A DNA stretch of 64,000 nucleotides from positions 24,294-88,293 of the forward strand of contig JAJVHY010000018.1 of the NCBI GenBank assembly GCA_022072455.1, in the 5' to 3' direction. Positions 51,407 through 59,588 of the stretch are shown one piece after another. Position 1 is the first letter of the stretch. Each line of letters begins with the position of its first letter. The translations under genes were made by a program, and so were the position numbers. The notes under the pieces are model-generated. The model ran no database searches. It worked only from the letters and a program-made list of their open reading frames with translations, and was not told where the DNA came from. Origin of the DNA: Verrucomicrobiia bacterium. Lineage in GTDB: Bacteria > Verrucomicrobiota > Verrucomicrobiia > Palsa-1439.

Positions 51407-52587
51407 TGGCAATAATCCTGAACGAGGGTTGCGAGAATTTCCGCCGTGTGGGCGATCTCCTGCATGGGAATTTGTTCGTCTTTCGAGTGCGCCACCTTCA
51501 ACGTGCCGGCCCCGAAGACGACGGTCGGGATGCCGAGTTGATTGTTGTAGAACCACGCGTCGCACGATGCCGTCATCGCGCTGACTGCGAGCGGACGACC
51601 GGCCTTTTGCGCCGCCGCCAGAATGCGCTGCGGCAGCTCGTGCTGCGGATCGACGACGCTGCTGTCGTGCCGGTACATGAAACTCAACTCGAAGACCGGC
51701 CCCAACGGTTCGAGCGCCTTCTGCATGCCGGCCATGACTTGCTCCTTCGTCTTGTTTGGCAACAACCCAAGCACACCTTCCAACACCGCGCGGCTCGGTG
51801 CGGCGGCGGGCCAGTTGCCGGCATTGAGCTTGCCGAACGTGATCGGCATCGGATTCGGGAACGGATCGAACAACGGCAGGCCGCGCGACGCCGCGAGCAA
51901 GTCCGCGTGATATTTCTCCAGCAATGCAATCGCGTCGCGAGCGATCAGCAACGCGCTCTTCGTCTGACCGGCTTGGCCGCTGTGACCGGCCTTGCCGTGA
52001 AACACGATCCGGAACCAAACCGCGCCGCGGATCGACGTGAAAAGTTTTCCTTCCGACGCTTCGAGCACGATGCAGCCGTCGGCTTTCTCGCCAGTGCGCA
52101 CCATCGCGAGCGAACCGTTGCCGCCGTTTTCTTCCTCATTGACGATGTGCGCGACGACATCGCCGGCAACATGGACGTTGGCGAGTTGTTGAAACAGCGC
52201 GTGCAGAACAGCGACTTGCCCCTTGTCGTCACACGCGCCGCGACCGTAGACGATGCCGTTCTCGACGCGTGGCGCGAACGCGTTCACTTGGCCTTCGGAG
52301 GCCGGCACGACGTCGGTGTGGGCGTTGAAGAGCAACTTCTTGCCGCGGCCGGTGCCTTTACGGACGACGCGCAGGTTGAAACGGCCGTCGTATTTAATAT
52401 CGGGAACCGGCGTGGAGTAATCGGGGTCGTTCTTGATCGCGTCGGACATCGGCACGCGCTCGACGGTGAGGCCGAGCTTTTTGAATTCCTGCTCGCAAAA
52501 CAGCATCACCTCGTGCTCGTTACCGGGGGTGGACTCGTACCGGATCAGGTTGCAAAGAAACTTTTCGGTGTTTTGTAGGTTGGTCAT
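51403..52587 (-). CDS. M20 family peptidase/deacylase
   Basis: 394 residues. Metal ligands fit the M20 pattern: LLFNAHTDVVP (His), GRGACDDKGQVAV (bridging Asp), IVNEEENGGNGS (catalytic and ligand Glu), and a late His in VAHSKDEQIP. The insertion domain between about residues 190 and 300 is the dimerisation domain. M20 enzymes remove acyl or amino-acid groups from amines (succinyl-diaminopimelate, acetylornithine). In this operon it could remove an N-acyl group from an amino sugar or amino acid. 4-bp overlaps on both sides. Confidence 0.9.
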   Translation of the reverse strand: MTNLQNTEKFLCNLIRYESTPGNEHEVMLFCEQEFKKLGLTVERVPMSDAIKNDPDYSTPVPDIKYDGRFNLRVVRKGTGRGKKLLFNAHTDVVPASEGQVNAFAPRVENGIVYGRGACDDKGQVAVLHALFQQLANVHVAGDVVAHIVNEEENGGNGSLAMVRTGEKADGCIVLEASEGKLFTSIRGAVWFRIVFHGKAGHSGQAGQTKSALLIARDAIALLEKYHADLLAASRGLPLFDPFPNPMPITFGKLNAGNWPAAAPSRAVLEGVLGLLPNKTKEQVMAGMQKALEPLGPVFELSFMYRHDSSVVDPQHELPQRILAAAQKAGRPLAVSAMTASCDAWFYNNQLGIPTVVFGAGTLKVAHSKDEQIPMQEIAHTAEILATLVQDYCQ

Positions 52588-53381
52588 GGTCGGAGTGTGC
52601 GTTGGAAGAAGGCCGCGATGTCGGCATGGGTTAAAGCTCCATCCCAACCGTGGCCGATGCCGGGCAGAATTTTCAGCGTCGAGTCGACGCCAACGGCGGT
52701 GAGTGCTTGATGGAAGTTGATTGTCTCCTCGACCGGTACGACGTCGTCGTTTTCGCCGTGAATTAAGAGCACGGGCGGACAATTGCGGGAAACATAAGTC
52801 TGCGGGCTCATCTGGCGGGCCAGTTCTGGTTTCTCCTCGACCAACCCACCCAAATAGGCGCGCAAGTTTCCCACTACACCGGGAAACCGTGATTTGATTT
52901 CGGGACGTGCGAACCATGAAAAGTCGTGCGGTGCGCCGCACTGATCGCAGGCGGCTTGCACACGACTCGAAACACCGGGGTGCCCGCCGTCGCCTTCCAC
53001 TTCTGCAATATCGCCGGAGGTGGCCAGGAATGAAGCCAGCAGGCCACCGGCCGAGTGCCCCCAGACGCCAATGGCGTCGGGCGCGTAGCCGTAGCGTTCC
53101 GCGTTGGCGCGCAGCCAGCGGACCGCTGCTTTACAGTCGTGGACAATAGCTGGTGCCGTGACTTCTGGGCTCACGCGGGTCTCGATGGAAGCCATGGCAA
53201 AACCTTCGTCGGTCAACCACCACGGCGTCCAGGCCCGGTCGCAGCACCGCAAGCCGCCCACCGGTATGTGCATGATCAGCGGTGGCCGGCGCTCTGCCTG
53301 CGGCACGCGCAGGTCAAGGCGCAATGCCCGCTGCGGGGGGCGCGAGTAGACGATATCCGTGTATGTGGCGATGTCGTGCAA
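52584..53381 (-). CDS. Alpha/beta hydrolase (esterase/lipase-like)
   Basis: 265 residues from a TTG at 53381, the codon directly after the stop of the aminotransferase, in the same frame. The nucleophile elbow is GVWGHSAGGLLASF. The acid is in LIHGENDDVVP and the base in LPGIGHGWDG, a full Ser-Asp-His triad. The oxyanion segment HIPVGG replaces the usual HGGG. There is no visible Shine-Dalgarno site for the TTG, so translation probably depends on the preceding gene. Probably a small-ester or lactone hydrolase. Confidence 0.82.
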   Translation of the reverse strand: MHDIATYTDIVYSRPPQRALRLDLRVPQAERRPPLIMHIPVGGLRCCDRAWTPWWLTDEGFAMASIETRVSPEVTAPAIVHDCKAAVRWLRANAERYGYAPDAIGVWGHSAGGLLASFLATSGDIAEVEGDGGHPGVSSRVQAACDQCGAPHDFSWFARPEIKSRFPGVVGNLRAYLGGLVEEKPELARQMSPQTYVSRNCPPVLLIHGENDDVVPVEETINFHQALTAVGVDSTLKILPGIGHGWDGALTHADIAAFFQRTLRP

Positions 53382-54695
53382 TCAGAGCTTGAGACGCTGC
53401 AACGCGCCTTCCATGATGGCGAGACTCTCGTCGGCTTCGGCTTTGGTGATGCACAGCGGTGGCGCGACGCGGATGACGTTGCCGTACATGCCGACCGAAC
53501 CGATGAGCAGGCCGTGATTCGCGCAGTCAGTAATGAGCGGCTTGATCAACTCCGGCGCGGGCACTTTCGTCTTCTTGTCTTTCACGAACTCCAAGCCCAT
53601 GACCAGTCCCATGCCGCGGACATCGCCGAGATACGGGCAACGCTGTGCCGCTTCCTGCAACCGGCCTTTCATGTACGCGCCCATCTTCGCCGAGTTTTCG
53701 ACGAGTGGTTCTTTCTCGTAAATGTCGAGAACCGCCGAGACCGCCGCGCTGGCCAGCGGGTTGCCGCCGAGCGTGCTGGACATTTCGCCCTTGTTCAGGC
53801 AGGCGAACACATCCGCCGTCGCCGCGACCGCTGAGACTGGCATGCCGCAGCCGATGGCTTTGCCGATGGTGAGGATGTCGGCCTTGATGTCCTCGTGTTC
53901 AATCGCCCACATCTTGCCGGTGCGACCGTACGATGCTTGGACCTCATCAACGGTGAGCAACAAACCTTTCGCGTGCACCCATTCCTCCAAGCGCTTCAAC
54001 CAACCTTTCGGCGGGAAGATGAATCCCGCCGCCCCTTCATACGGCTCAACGATGCAGCCGGCCAGACTGCCGGTCGAGTTGGCGGCGACCATCTCCTCGA
54101 GAAAATCGAAGTACTTGTCGAAGTTCTCGCACCAGCCGTTCGGGTCCCGATACGGATTGGGGTAGGGCACGCGAATGACACCGGGAATGGTCGGGCCGTA
54201 GCCTTTCTTCGGACTCGGCATCCCGCCCATCGACGCAGCGGCAGAGGTGCGTCCGTGAAACCCGCCGTGAAAACTGATGACCTCGTACTTGCCGGTCTTG
54301 CGTTTCATCAACCGGTGCGCGCCTTCGGTCGTCTCGCTGCCGGTCGAAAGAAAGAAGCACCGATTCAAATGTTTCGGCAACGCTTTCACCAACCGCTCGG
54401 CGGCCTCAATGCGTTCGACGTTGGCGCATTCGTAATTGTTGAGCAGCCGGTCGGCGGCCTTCTTGATCGCGTTGACCAGATGCGGATGGCAATGGCCGAC
54501 GTTCGTGACGAGCACGCCGCAGGTCCAGTCGAGATATTGGTTGCCGTCAACATCGGTGACGACGCAGCCTTTCGCGGTATCCCAGACGACCGGCGCCTGG
54601 AAGCCGACGACATCAGCTTCGAATTGGTGCCACTTGTCGAGTAATGCCTTGCCCTTCGGACCCGGTAACGGGCTGTTGACGTGAGTGGATTTCAT
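53382..54695 (-). CDS. Class III aminotransferase
   Basis: 437 residues from the ATG at 54695, which has a good AAGGAGG site; the frame continues ten codons upstream. CFFLSTGSETTEGAHRLMKR, FHGGFHGRTSAAASMGGM, LLTVDEVQASYGRTGKMWAI and ILTIGKAIGCGMPVSAVAAT (Lys279 as Schiff base) place it with 4-aminobutyrate/acetylornithine-type transaminases. It is not a close copy of the aminotransferase at 45666-47024. It overlaps the 2-hydroxyacid dehydrogenase by 4 bp and is followed without spacing by the hydrolase. Confidence 0.91.
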   Translation of the reverse strand: MKSTHVNSPLPGPKGKALLDKWHQFEADVVGFQAPVVWDTAKGCVVTDVDGNQYLDWTCGVLVTNVGHCHPHLVNAIKKAADRLLNNYECANVERIEAAERLVKALPKHLNRCFFLSTGSETTEGAHRLMKRKTGKYEVISFHGGFHGRTSAAASMGGMPSPKKGYGPTIPGVIRVPYPNPYRDPNGWCENFDKYFDFLEEMVAANSTGSLAGCIVEPYEGAAGFIFPPKGWLKRLEEWVHAKGLLLTVDEVQASYGRTGKMWAIEHEDIKADILTIGKAIGCGMPVSAVAATADVFACLNKGEMSSTLGGNPLASAAVSAVLDIYEKEPLVENSAKMGAYMKGRLQEAAQRCPYLGDVRGMGLVMGLEFVKDKKTKVPAPELIKPLITDCANHGLLIGSVGMYGNVIRVAPPLCITKAEADESLAIMEGALQRLKL

Positions 54696-55675
54696 TTTTT
54701 CAAAACCTCCTTGTTGACGACGCAACGGGCCGGTTTGCCGGCGGCGAATGCGAGCACGTCATTGACGATGCTCTGGCGGATTTCCTGGCCGGCTTCGTCG
54801 GAAGCCCAGCCGATGTGTGGAGTGAGAATGATATTGTCCAAACCGAAAAACGGATGCGCGGTTGGCGGCGGCTCGACTGCGAACACATCAATGGCCGCGC
54901 CGGCAATCTGTTTCTGCCGCAACGCCGTCGCGAGCGCGTCTTCATCCACCATCGGCCCGCGCGACGTGTTGATGAGATACGCGGTCGGTTTCATGAGCGC
55001 GAGTGTTTGGGCGTTGACGAGATGCTTCGTCTCGGTGCCGAGCGGTGTGTGCAACGAAATGTAATCCGCCGTGCGGAACAAGGTCGCTTTGTCCACGAAC
55101 TCGATGCCGAGTTTCTTCTTTCGCTCGGCGCTGAGGTATGGATCACAGCCAACAATCTTGAATCCGAACGCTGCCATTTTCTCCACGACCCGTCCGCCAA
55201 TTCGTCCGCAACCGACCACGCCGAGCGTCTTGCCGGCCATGCGGCGGAGGGGGAACAGGCCGGAGAAATCCCATTGGTTCTTCGCGCTCGATTCGTCGAG
55301 GGTCTTGCGACTCCAGGTCACCTTGCGGCCGCACGCCATGATCAACGCAATCGCGTGCTCGGCCACGTCCTCGACGCAGTAATCGGGTTGATACGCGAAC
55401 TGCACGCCGTGTTTCGTGCAGCCGGCCACGTCCACGTTGTCGTAACCAATGCCGTGCCGGATGAGCAGTTTCATCTTCGGCAACTTCGCCGTCAGCGATT
55501 CCGGGAACTTCACCATGTTGACGAGCACGACGTCGGCGTCTTTGAGCGCGGCCGCCACTTCATCCTCGGGTTTGAACTTGAGTTGGTGCGCGGCGAATTC
55601 AATGCCGGCTTTTTTCATCTCGGCGGCTTCCCAGTCGAGATTGTCTTCGATGTAATCGGTCACGACGAATTTCAT
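54692..55675 (-). CDS. D-isomer-specific 2-hydroxyacid dehydrogenase family protein
   Basis: 327 residues. The NAD domain has TLGVVGCGRIGGRVVEKMAA, and the catalytic residues are Arg in INTSRGPMVDEDAL, Glu in VFAVEPPP, and His in LTPHIGWASDEA. It resembles phosphoglycerate or C-terminal-binding-protein-like members. It would interconvert a 2-oxoacid and a D-2-hydroxyacid, fitting a route that ends in an acid. ATGA overlaps with both neighbours. Confidence 0.92.
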   Translation of the reverse strand: MKFVVTDYIEDNLDWEAAEMKKAGIEFAAHQLKFKPEDEVAAALKDADVVLVNMVKFPESLTAKLPKMKLLIRHGIGYDNVDVAGCTKHGVQFAYQPDYCVEDVAEHAIALIMACGRKVTWSRKTLDESSAKNQWDFSGLFPLRRMAGKTLGVVGCGRIGGRVVEKMAAFGFKIVGCDPYLSAERKKKLGIEFVDKATLFRTADYISLHTPLGTETKHLVNAQTLALMKPTAYLINTSRGPMVDEDALATALRQKQIAGAAIDVFAVEPPPTAHPFFGLDNIILTPHIGWASDEAGQEIRQSIVNDVLAFAAGKPARCVVNKEVLKK

Positions 55676-56694
55676 AATGTCACCCAACGTTTTTCCTTAT
55701 CCGCTTTGTAAATCGCCTCGACGACCTGTAGCGCCGCCACGCCGTCCTCGCCGGTAATCGGCAACGGCGTGTTCTGCGTGACCGCGTCGAGGAACGCCTT
55801 GATATACGTCCGCCCCATGATGCCGCAGTAGCCGGGCGTCGGCGGCAACTCGTATTCTTTTTGCTCGGGCTTATCGATGCAGACGAACAACGTGTCGCGT
55901 TGCCCCTCGAATGCCGGCGCCCACGAGATCACGCCTTTTGTGCCACGTACCGACAAATACAAATCGCGTCCGTACGGAAACGAGTCCGGCACCGTATAAC
56001 TGATGTCGAGCGCCACGACCGTGCCTTTGGTGAATTTCAGATGCGCGAACGAATTGTCTTCGACATCATACTGCGTGTTCACCTTCACATTCCGTCCCGA
56101 GACCTCGGCGACTTCGTCCTCCAACATCCAGCGGAACAGATCGATCCAGTGCACGCCGAGGTTGTACATCGGGCCGCCGCCGGACAACGCCTTCTGCAAA
56201 ATCCACGGTGAATGCCCCTCGATATACCGGGTCAACCGGCCGGCCGCACACCGTCCCTCACCGCCGACCACGTCGCCGATCACGCCGGTCTGGATCAGTC
56301 GCTTGAACTCACCGGCCACCGGATGCAACCGCCACGCGTACCCGGTCGTCAACTTCACGCCGGCCTGCTGCGCCGACTTCAAAATCTCTGCCGCGCCGGC
56401 AGCGCTCGCCGCCATTGGTTTCTCGACCATCAAATGGATCCCGCGCGCCGCGCACTTCGCCGCCGCCGCCGGGCAATCCACGTGTGGCAGAAAAATCGCC
56501 GCCACGTCGAACTTCACCGACTTCAGCATTTCGTCCACGTCGGCAAAACCCTGCAACTTGAAATCCGTGCAGAACGCCGCGCGCAACCCGGCATCCTTCT
56601 CCGCCACCGCGACGACTTCCGCGGCGAGTGCTTGAAAGTGCGGCATGTACGACCGCGGATGCAAATGTCCCAAACCAATGATGCCAATCTTCAT
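55672..56694 (-). CDS. Gfo/Idh/MocA family oxidoreductase
   Basis: 340 residues. The Rossmann start is KIGIIGLGHLHPRSYMPHFQ, then VAAIFLPHVDCPAAAAKCAA and HLMVEKPMAASAAGAAEILK with the EKP lysine. The C-terminal part has GGPMYNLGVHWIDLFRWMLE. The start, with its HLHPRSYMPHF segment, differs from the other five copies, so it is probably specific for another substrate. Overlaps the hydroxyacid dehydrogenase by 4 bp; a palindrome (56703-56727) lies just upstream. Confidence 0.92.
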   Translation of the reverse strand: MKIGIIGLGHLHPRSYMPHFQALAAEVVAVAEKDAGLRAAFCTDFKLQGFADVDEMLKSVKFDVAAIFLPHVDCPAAAAKCAARGIHLMVEKPMAASAAGAAEILKSAQQAGVKLTTGYAWRLHPVAGEFKRLIQTGVIGDVVGGEGRCAAGRLTRYIEGHSPWILQKALSGGGPMYNLGVHWIDLFRWMLEDEVAEVSGRNVKVNTQYDVEDNSFAHLKFTKGTVVALDISYTVPDSFPYGRDLYLSVRGTKGVISWAPAFEGQRDTLFVCIDKPEQKEYELPPTPGYCGIMGRTYIKAFLDAVTQNTPLPITGEDGVAALQVVEAIYKADKEKRWVTL

Positions 56695-56702
56695 AATTAT
56701 AC

Positions 56703-56727
56703 TGGAACGGGCGTCACGCCCGTTCCA
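56703..56727. repeat. Intergenic palindromic unit
   Basis: TGGAACGGGCG and CGCCCGTTCCA are perfect 11-bp arms around TCA. It occupies most of the 67-bp gap between two Gfo/Idh genes. The GGGCG/CGCCC core matches the unit inside the GH31 gene. As RNA it would form a very stable hairpin that could stop, slow or stabilise the operon mRNA. Both roles, mobile-type repeat and processing signal, are possible. Confidence 0.7.
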
Positions 56728-56761
56728 CTAACTGCCGGCGCTGAAAGCTGCCACGATGTGT

Positions 56762-57952
56762 TCATAATTGTGGAATCTCAACTTCCGCGCCCTTGCGTTC
56801 GTCCGACAGATACGCGGCATAAATCGTCGCCGTCGTGTCCAATGCCAGTTCCAAATCCGACTGCGGTCGCGTCCCCGTCACCGCGCAGGTGATGAAATCC
56901 TGAATCTCGGCTTGATAACCGATGGTGAAGTTCTCGTCGGGCGCCGCTGGCGACCAGCCTTCCTTCGTACTGGCTTTCTCGATGAGATAAACGTCCTTGA
57001 ACTGCTCGCCGCGCGGATTGTACGCGTCCATCAAGCCGGTCGGACTGATGTAGCAGCGGGTCCGGTGATTGTTGGCGAACACCTCGACGTAATCGTAGAT
57101 GCCGCCCAACACGACCTCGCTCGTCAACGTATCGCAAACTGTGCCGTCCTCGAACGTCACGTGCATGAAGCCGTAGTCCTCGATGTCGTGGTAATCGGTG
57201 CGGATCAACTTCACATCGCGATAGCCCGGGGTGCGCGTGATCTGATGCGTCCGCGCGCTGACGCTGACGGGCCGGATCGGTTTGCCGGTGCGCGCGAGAC
57301 CTTCAACGCGTTTCAGGTAAAGCATCCCGCCGAGCGGGTGGCAGCCTTTGCCGATCAGCGAACCGCCGCCGGCAAACCGCCAGATGCCGTAGACCGGAGA
57401 AGCAGAACCATTGTGGGATTCTTCGCCGGTCATCCGGAGAATCTGCGCGCCGGTCTTCTCGATGATCTCGCGTTCCTTCTGGAGGCTGGGGGCGTAAACG
57501 AAGTTCTCGGCGTAGCCGAAAAAGACGTTGTGCTTGCGGACGGCGGCGGCGATCTTCTGCATCCGCTGAACGGATTCGTCGAGCATCTTGGACTTTGAGT
57601 CTTTGTCGCCCCGGTACTTCTCATCTGCGCCGGTCGGGCCGAAATAGCCGGTCAGCGGTTTTTCGCAGATGATCGCCTTCTCGGCTGCGGCGGCGGCGAG
57701 GATGCCGGCTTCGTGGGCGTAGGGCGGGGAACAGACATCAATCAAATCCACGTGCGGCAACATCGCTTCGATGCTGTCGAAGACCGGGATCTGGTGCGCG
57801 TGGCCGAAGGCTTGCCGGCTTTCGAGACGCCGCGACGTGATCCCGGCGATTTCCACGGTCACGCCGTAGATGCGGTGGAGGCATTCGACGTGGAACTTGC
57901 CGGCAAAACCGGTGCCGATGATGCCGATGCGGATTGTCTTAGAACTTGCCAT
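56762..57952 (-). CDS. Gfo/Idh/MocA family oxidoreductase
   Basis: 396 residues. IRIGIIGTGFAGKFHVECLH is the nucleotide-binding start; AIICEKPLTGYFGPTGADEK gives the EKP lysine, followed by an insertion (about 100-125). GGGSLIGKGCHPLGGMLYLK carries the His-containing substrate helix. TLTSEVVLGGIYDYVEVFAN belongs to the beta-sheet half. Its start overlaps the epimerase gene by 14 bp. Confidence 0.92.
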   Translation of the reverse strand: MASSKTIRIGIIGTGFAGKFHVECLHRIYGVTVEIAGITSRRLESRQAFGHAHQIPVFDSIEAMLPHVDLIDVCSPPYAHEAGILAAAAAEKAIICEKPLTGYFGPTGADEKYRGDKDSKSKMLDESVQRMQKIAAAVRKHNVFFGYAENFVYAPSLQKEREIIEKTGAQILRMTGEESHNGSASPVYGIWRFAGGGSLIGKGCHPLGGMLYLKRVEGLARTGKPIRPVSVSARTHQITRTPGYRDVKLIRTDYHDIEDYGFMHVTFEDGTVCDTLTSEVVLGGIYDYVEVFANNHRTRCYISPTGLMDAYNPRGEQFKDVYLIEKASTKEGWSPAAPDENFTIGYQAEIQDFITCAVTGTRPQSDLELALDTTATIYAAYLSDERKGAEVEIPQL

Positions 57953-58952
57953 CGCGCGCCTCGAAGTGGGTTGGTTTATTCAAGGTTTCGCCGCCGCGTT
58001 TCACCCAGTCGGCGACCCACGCGAGCATTTGTTCGACGGTGGCGGACGGCGGGCCAAACAGTTCGATGGATTTGCCGGCGTTGTTGAGCCAGGCGGTCGG
58101 GGCTTCGGTGCCGACGATTTTGGCAGGTTTGCCGAGCTGCTGGCCGAGTTGCGTCGCGAGGTCGCGGACTTTCAGAGTCTCGGGGCCGGTGATGTTGATC
58201 GGGACGGCCGGGCTGGCAGCGAGGCCGAGGCATTGAATCGCACGGGCATTGGCGTCGCGTTGCCAGAGGATGTTCACGTAACCCATCGCGACATCGACTT
58301 CTTCGCCCGCCCAGATTTTGCTGGCGAGGTCGAGGAGGACGCCGTACCGGAGATCAATGGCGTAGTTGAGCCGGTAAATCGCGACGGGAGTGCCGTTCTT
58401 TTTGGAGAAATATTCGAAGATGCGTTCCCGGCCGACGCAGGAGTTGGCGTAATCGCCCGGCGGGCCGAGCGGATCGCCTTCGCGCGAGCCGCCGCTGGTG
58501 ACCGGCACGAGCGGATAAACGCAGCCGGTCGAGAAGGCGACGATGCGCGACTTCGGGTACCGCTCGCAGGTGTGTTCCGGGACGAGGGTGTTCATCGCCC
58601 AAGTGAGTTCGGGACCGGCCGAGGTGCCGAACTTCTGGCCGGCCATGAAAATGACGTTTGGCGCATCCGGCAATTTACTCACCGCGTGCCGGTCGAGGAG
58701 ATCGCAGGCGACCGGCTCGATTCCGAACTTTTCCAACTCCGCCGGTAACGCTTTCGAGGAAAACCGGGCGACACCGAAGACGCGCCGGTCGGGGGCGGCG
58801 CGTTTGGCCATGCGGGCGAGGGTCGGCCCCATCTTGCCGCCGACGCCGAGGACGATGATGTCGCCGGGCAGTCGCTGGAGGTCAGCCAGCAAGCCGGGGG
58901 TGGGTTGGCTCAGGCTGTCTTCGAGTTGGTCAACGGTGCGGAATTTGTCCAT
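57939..58952 (-). CDS. NAD-dependent epimerase/dehydratase family protein
   Basis: 337 residues of the extended SDR type. The NAD site is DIIVLGVGGKMGPTLARMAK (GxGGxxG). RIVAFSTGCVYPLVPVTSGG holds the catalytic Ser/Thr, and a later GDYANSCVGRERIFEYFSKK has Tyr at the position of YxxxK but with the lysine replaced (YANSC). The missing Lys suggests altered chemistry. The start overlaps the TetR stop by 23 bp. The substrate is probably a sugar. Confidence 0.85.
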   Translation of the reverse strand: MDKFRTVDQLEDSLSQPTPGLLADLQRLPGDIIVLGVGGKMGPTLARMAKRAAPDRRVFGVARFSSKALPAELEKFGIEPVACDLLDRHAVSKLPDAPNVIFMAGQKFGTSAGPELTWAMNTLVPEHTCERYPKSRIVAFSTGCVYPLVPVTSGGSREGDPLGPPGDYANSCVGRERIFEYFSKKNGTPVAIYRLNYAIDLRYGVLLDLASKIWAGEEVDVAMGYVNILWQRDANARAIQCLGLAASPAVPINITGPETLKVRDLATQLGQQLGKPAKIVGTEAPTAWLNNAGKSIELFGPPSATVEQMLAWVADWVKRGGETLNKPTHFEARDGKF

Positions 58953-59544
58953 GATTGATGAGTTCCAATACCTCCGCCATCAGCTTCTTGCGGGTGGCGG
59001 GGGTGCCGAGGTCGAGTTGCAGGGTGCGTTCGAGAGTGTGCCGGTTGGAGAAGAGGAAGAAGGAGACGGCCGACAGCGTGTAGATGAACGCCTCGAAGGA
59101 AATGTCTTTGCGGAAGAGGCCGAGCTTCTGGCGCTGCTTGTAGAGTTGGCGCATCTCTTTGAACGTCTCTTCGCGGATGCCGCCCATCACTTCCGCTTCG
59201 GCGCCGCCGCTGAGATTTTCCCACGCGAGCAAGCGCCAGAAGTGGGGATGGCGTTCGAGGAAGCTGATGTAATGATCGAGCGTCGCCTCGGTCATGCGCG
59301 TGGGATCTTTCGCCAGTTGTTCGAGGAGGAACTGTTCCTCGTTGATGATCTCCGCGATGGAAGCCTTCAGGGTTTCGCGGAAGAGTTGTTCCTTGCCGCC
59401 AAAGTAGGCGTAGATCCGTTCCTTGTTCGCGCCGGAACGTTCGGCGATGACATCCACACGCGCACCGTGCAAACCTTTATCGGAAAATTCGGCGCGGGCG
59501 GCGTCGAGAATCTTTTTGCGAGTATCTTCAGAGCGTGATGTCAT
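58930..59544 (-). CDS. TetR family transcriptional regulator
   Basis: 204 residues from the ATG at 59544. The helix-turn-helix is KILDAARAEFSDKGLHGARV, DVIAERSGANKERIYAYFGG and KEQLFRETL. The ligand-binding domain is helical. It has an operator-like inverted repeat directly upstream (59552-59582), which suggests autoregulation. It sits between a Gfo/Idh gene and the epimerase on the same strand, so it may set an internal promoter for the downstream operon. Confidence 0.94.
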   Translation of the reverse strand: MTSRSEDTRKKILDAARAEFSDKGLHGARVDVIAERSGANKERIYAYFGGKEQLFRETLKASIAEIINEEQFLLEQLAKDPTRMTEATLDHYISFLERHPHFWRLLAWENLSGGAEAEVMGGIREETFKEMRQLYKQRQKLGLFRKDISFEAFIYTLSAVSFFLFSNRHTLERTLQLDLGTPATRKKLMAEVLELINHGQIPHR

Positions 59545-59551
59545 GGGGCAA

Positions 59552-59582
59552 CTAACTGGTTGGTTTTTACCCAACCAAGTAG
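59552..59582. promoter_or_regulatory. Inverted repeat upstream of the TetR gene
   Basis: CTAACTGGTTGG and CCAACCAAGTAG are 12-bp arms, 10 of 12 positions complementary, separated by 7 bp. It ends 7 bp from the TetR ATG and 7 bp from the preceding stop. The shape, length and place fit a TetR-family operator. Confidence 0.75.
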
Positions 59583-59588
59583 TTGCTG

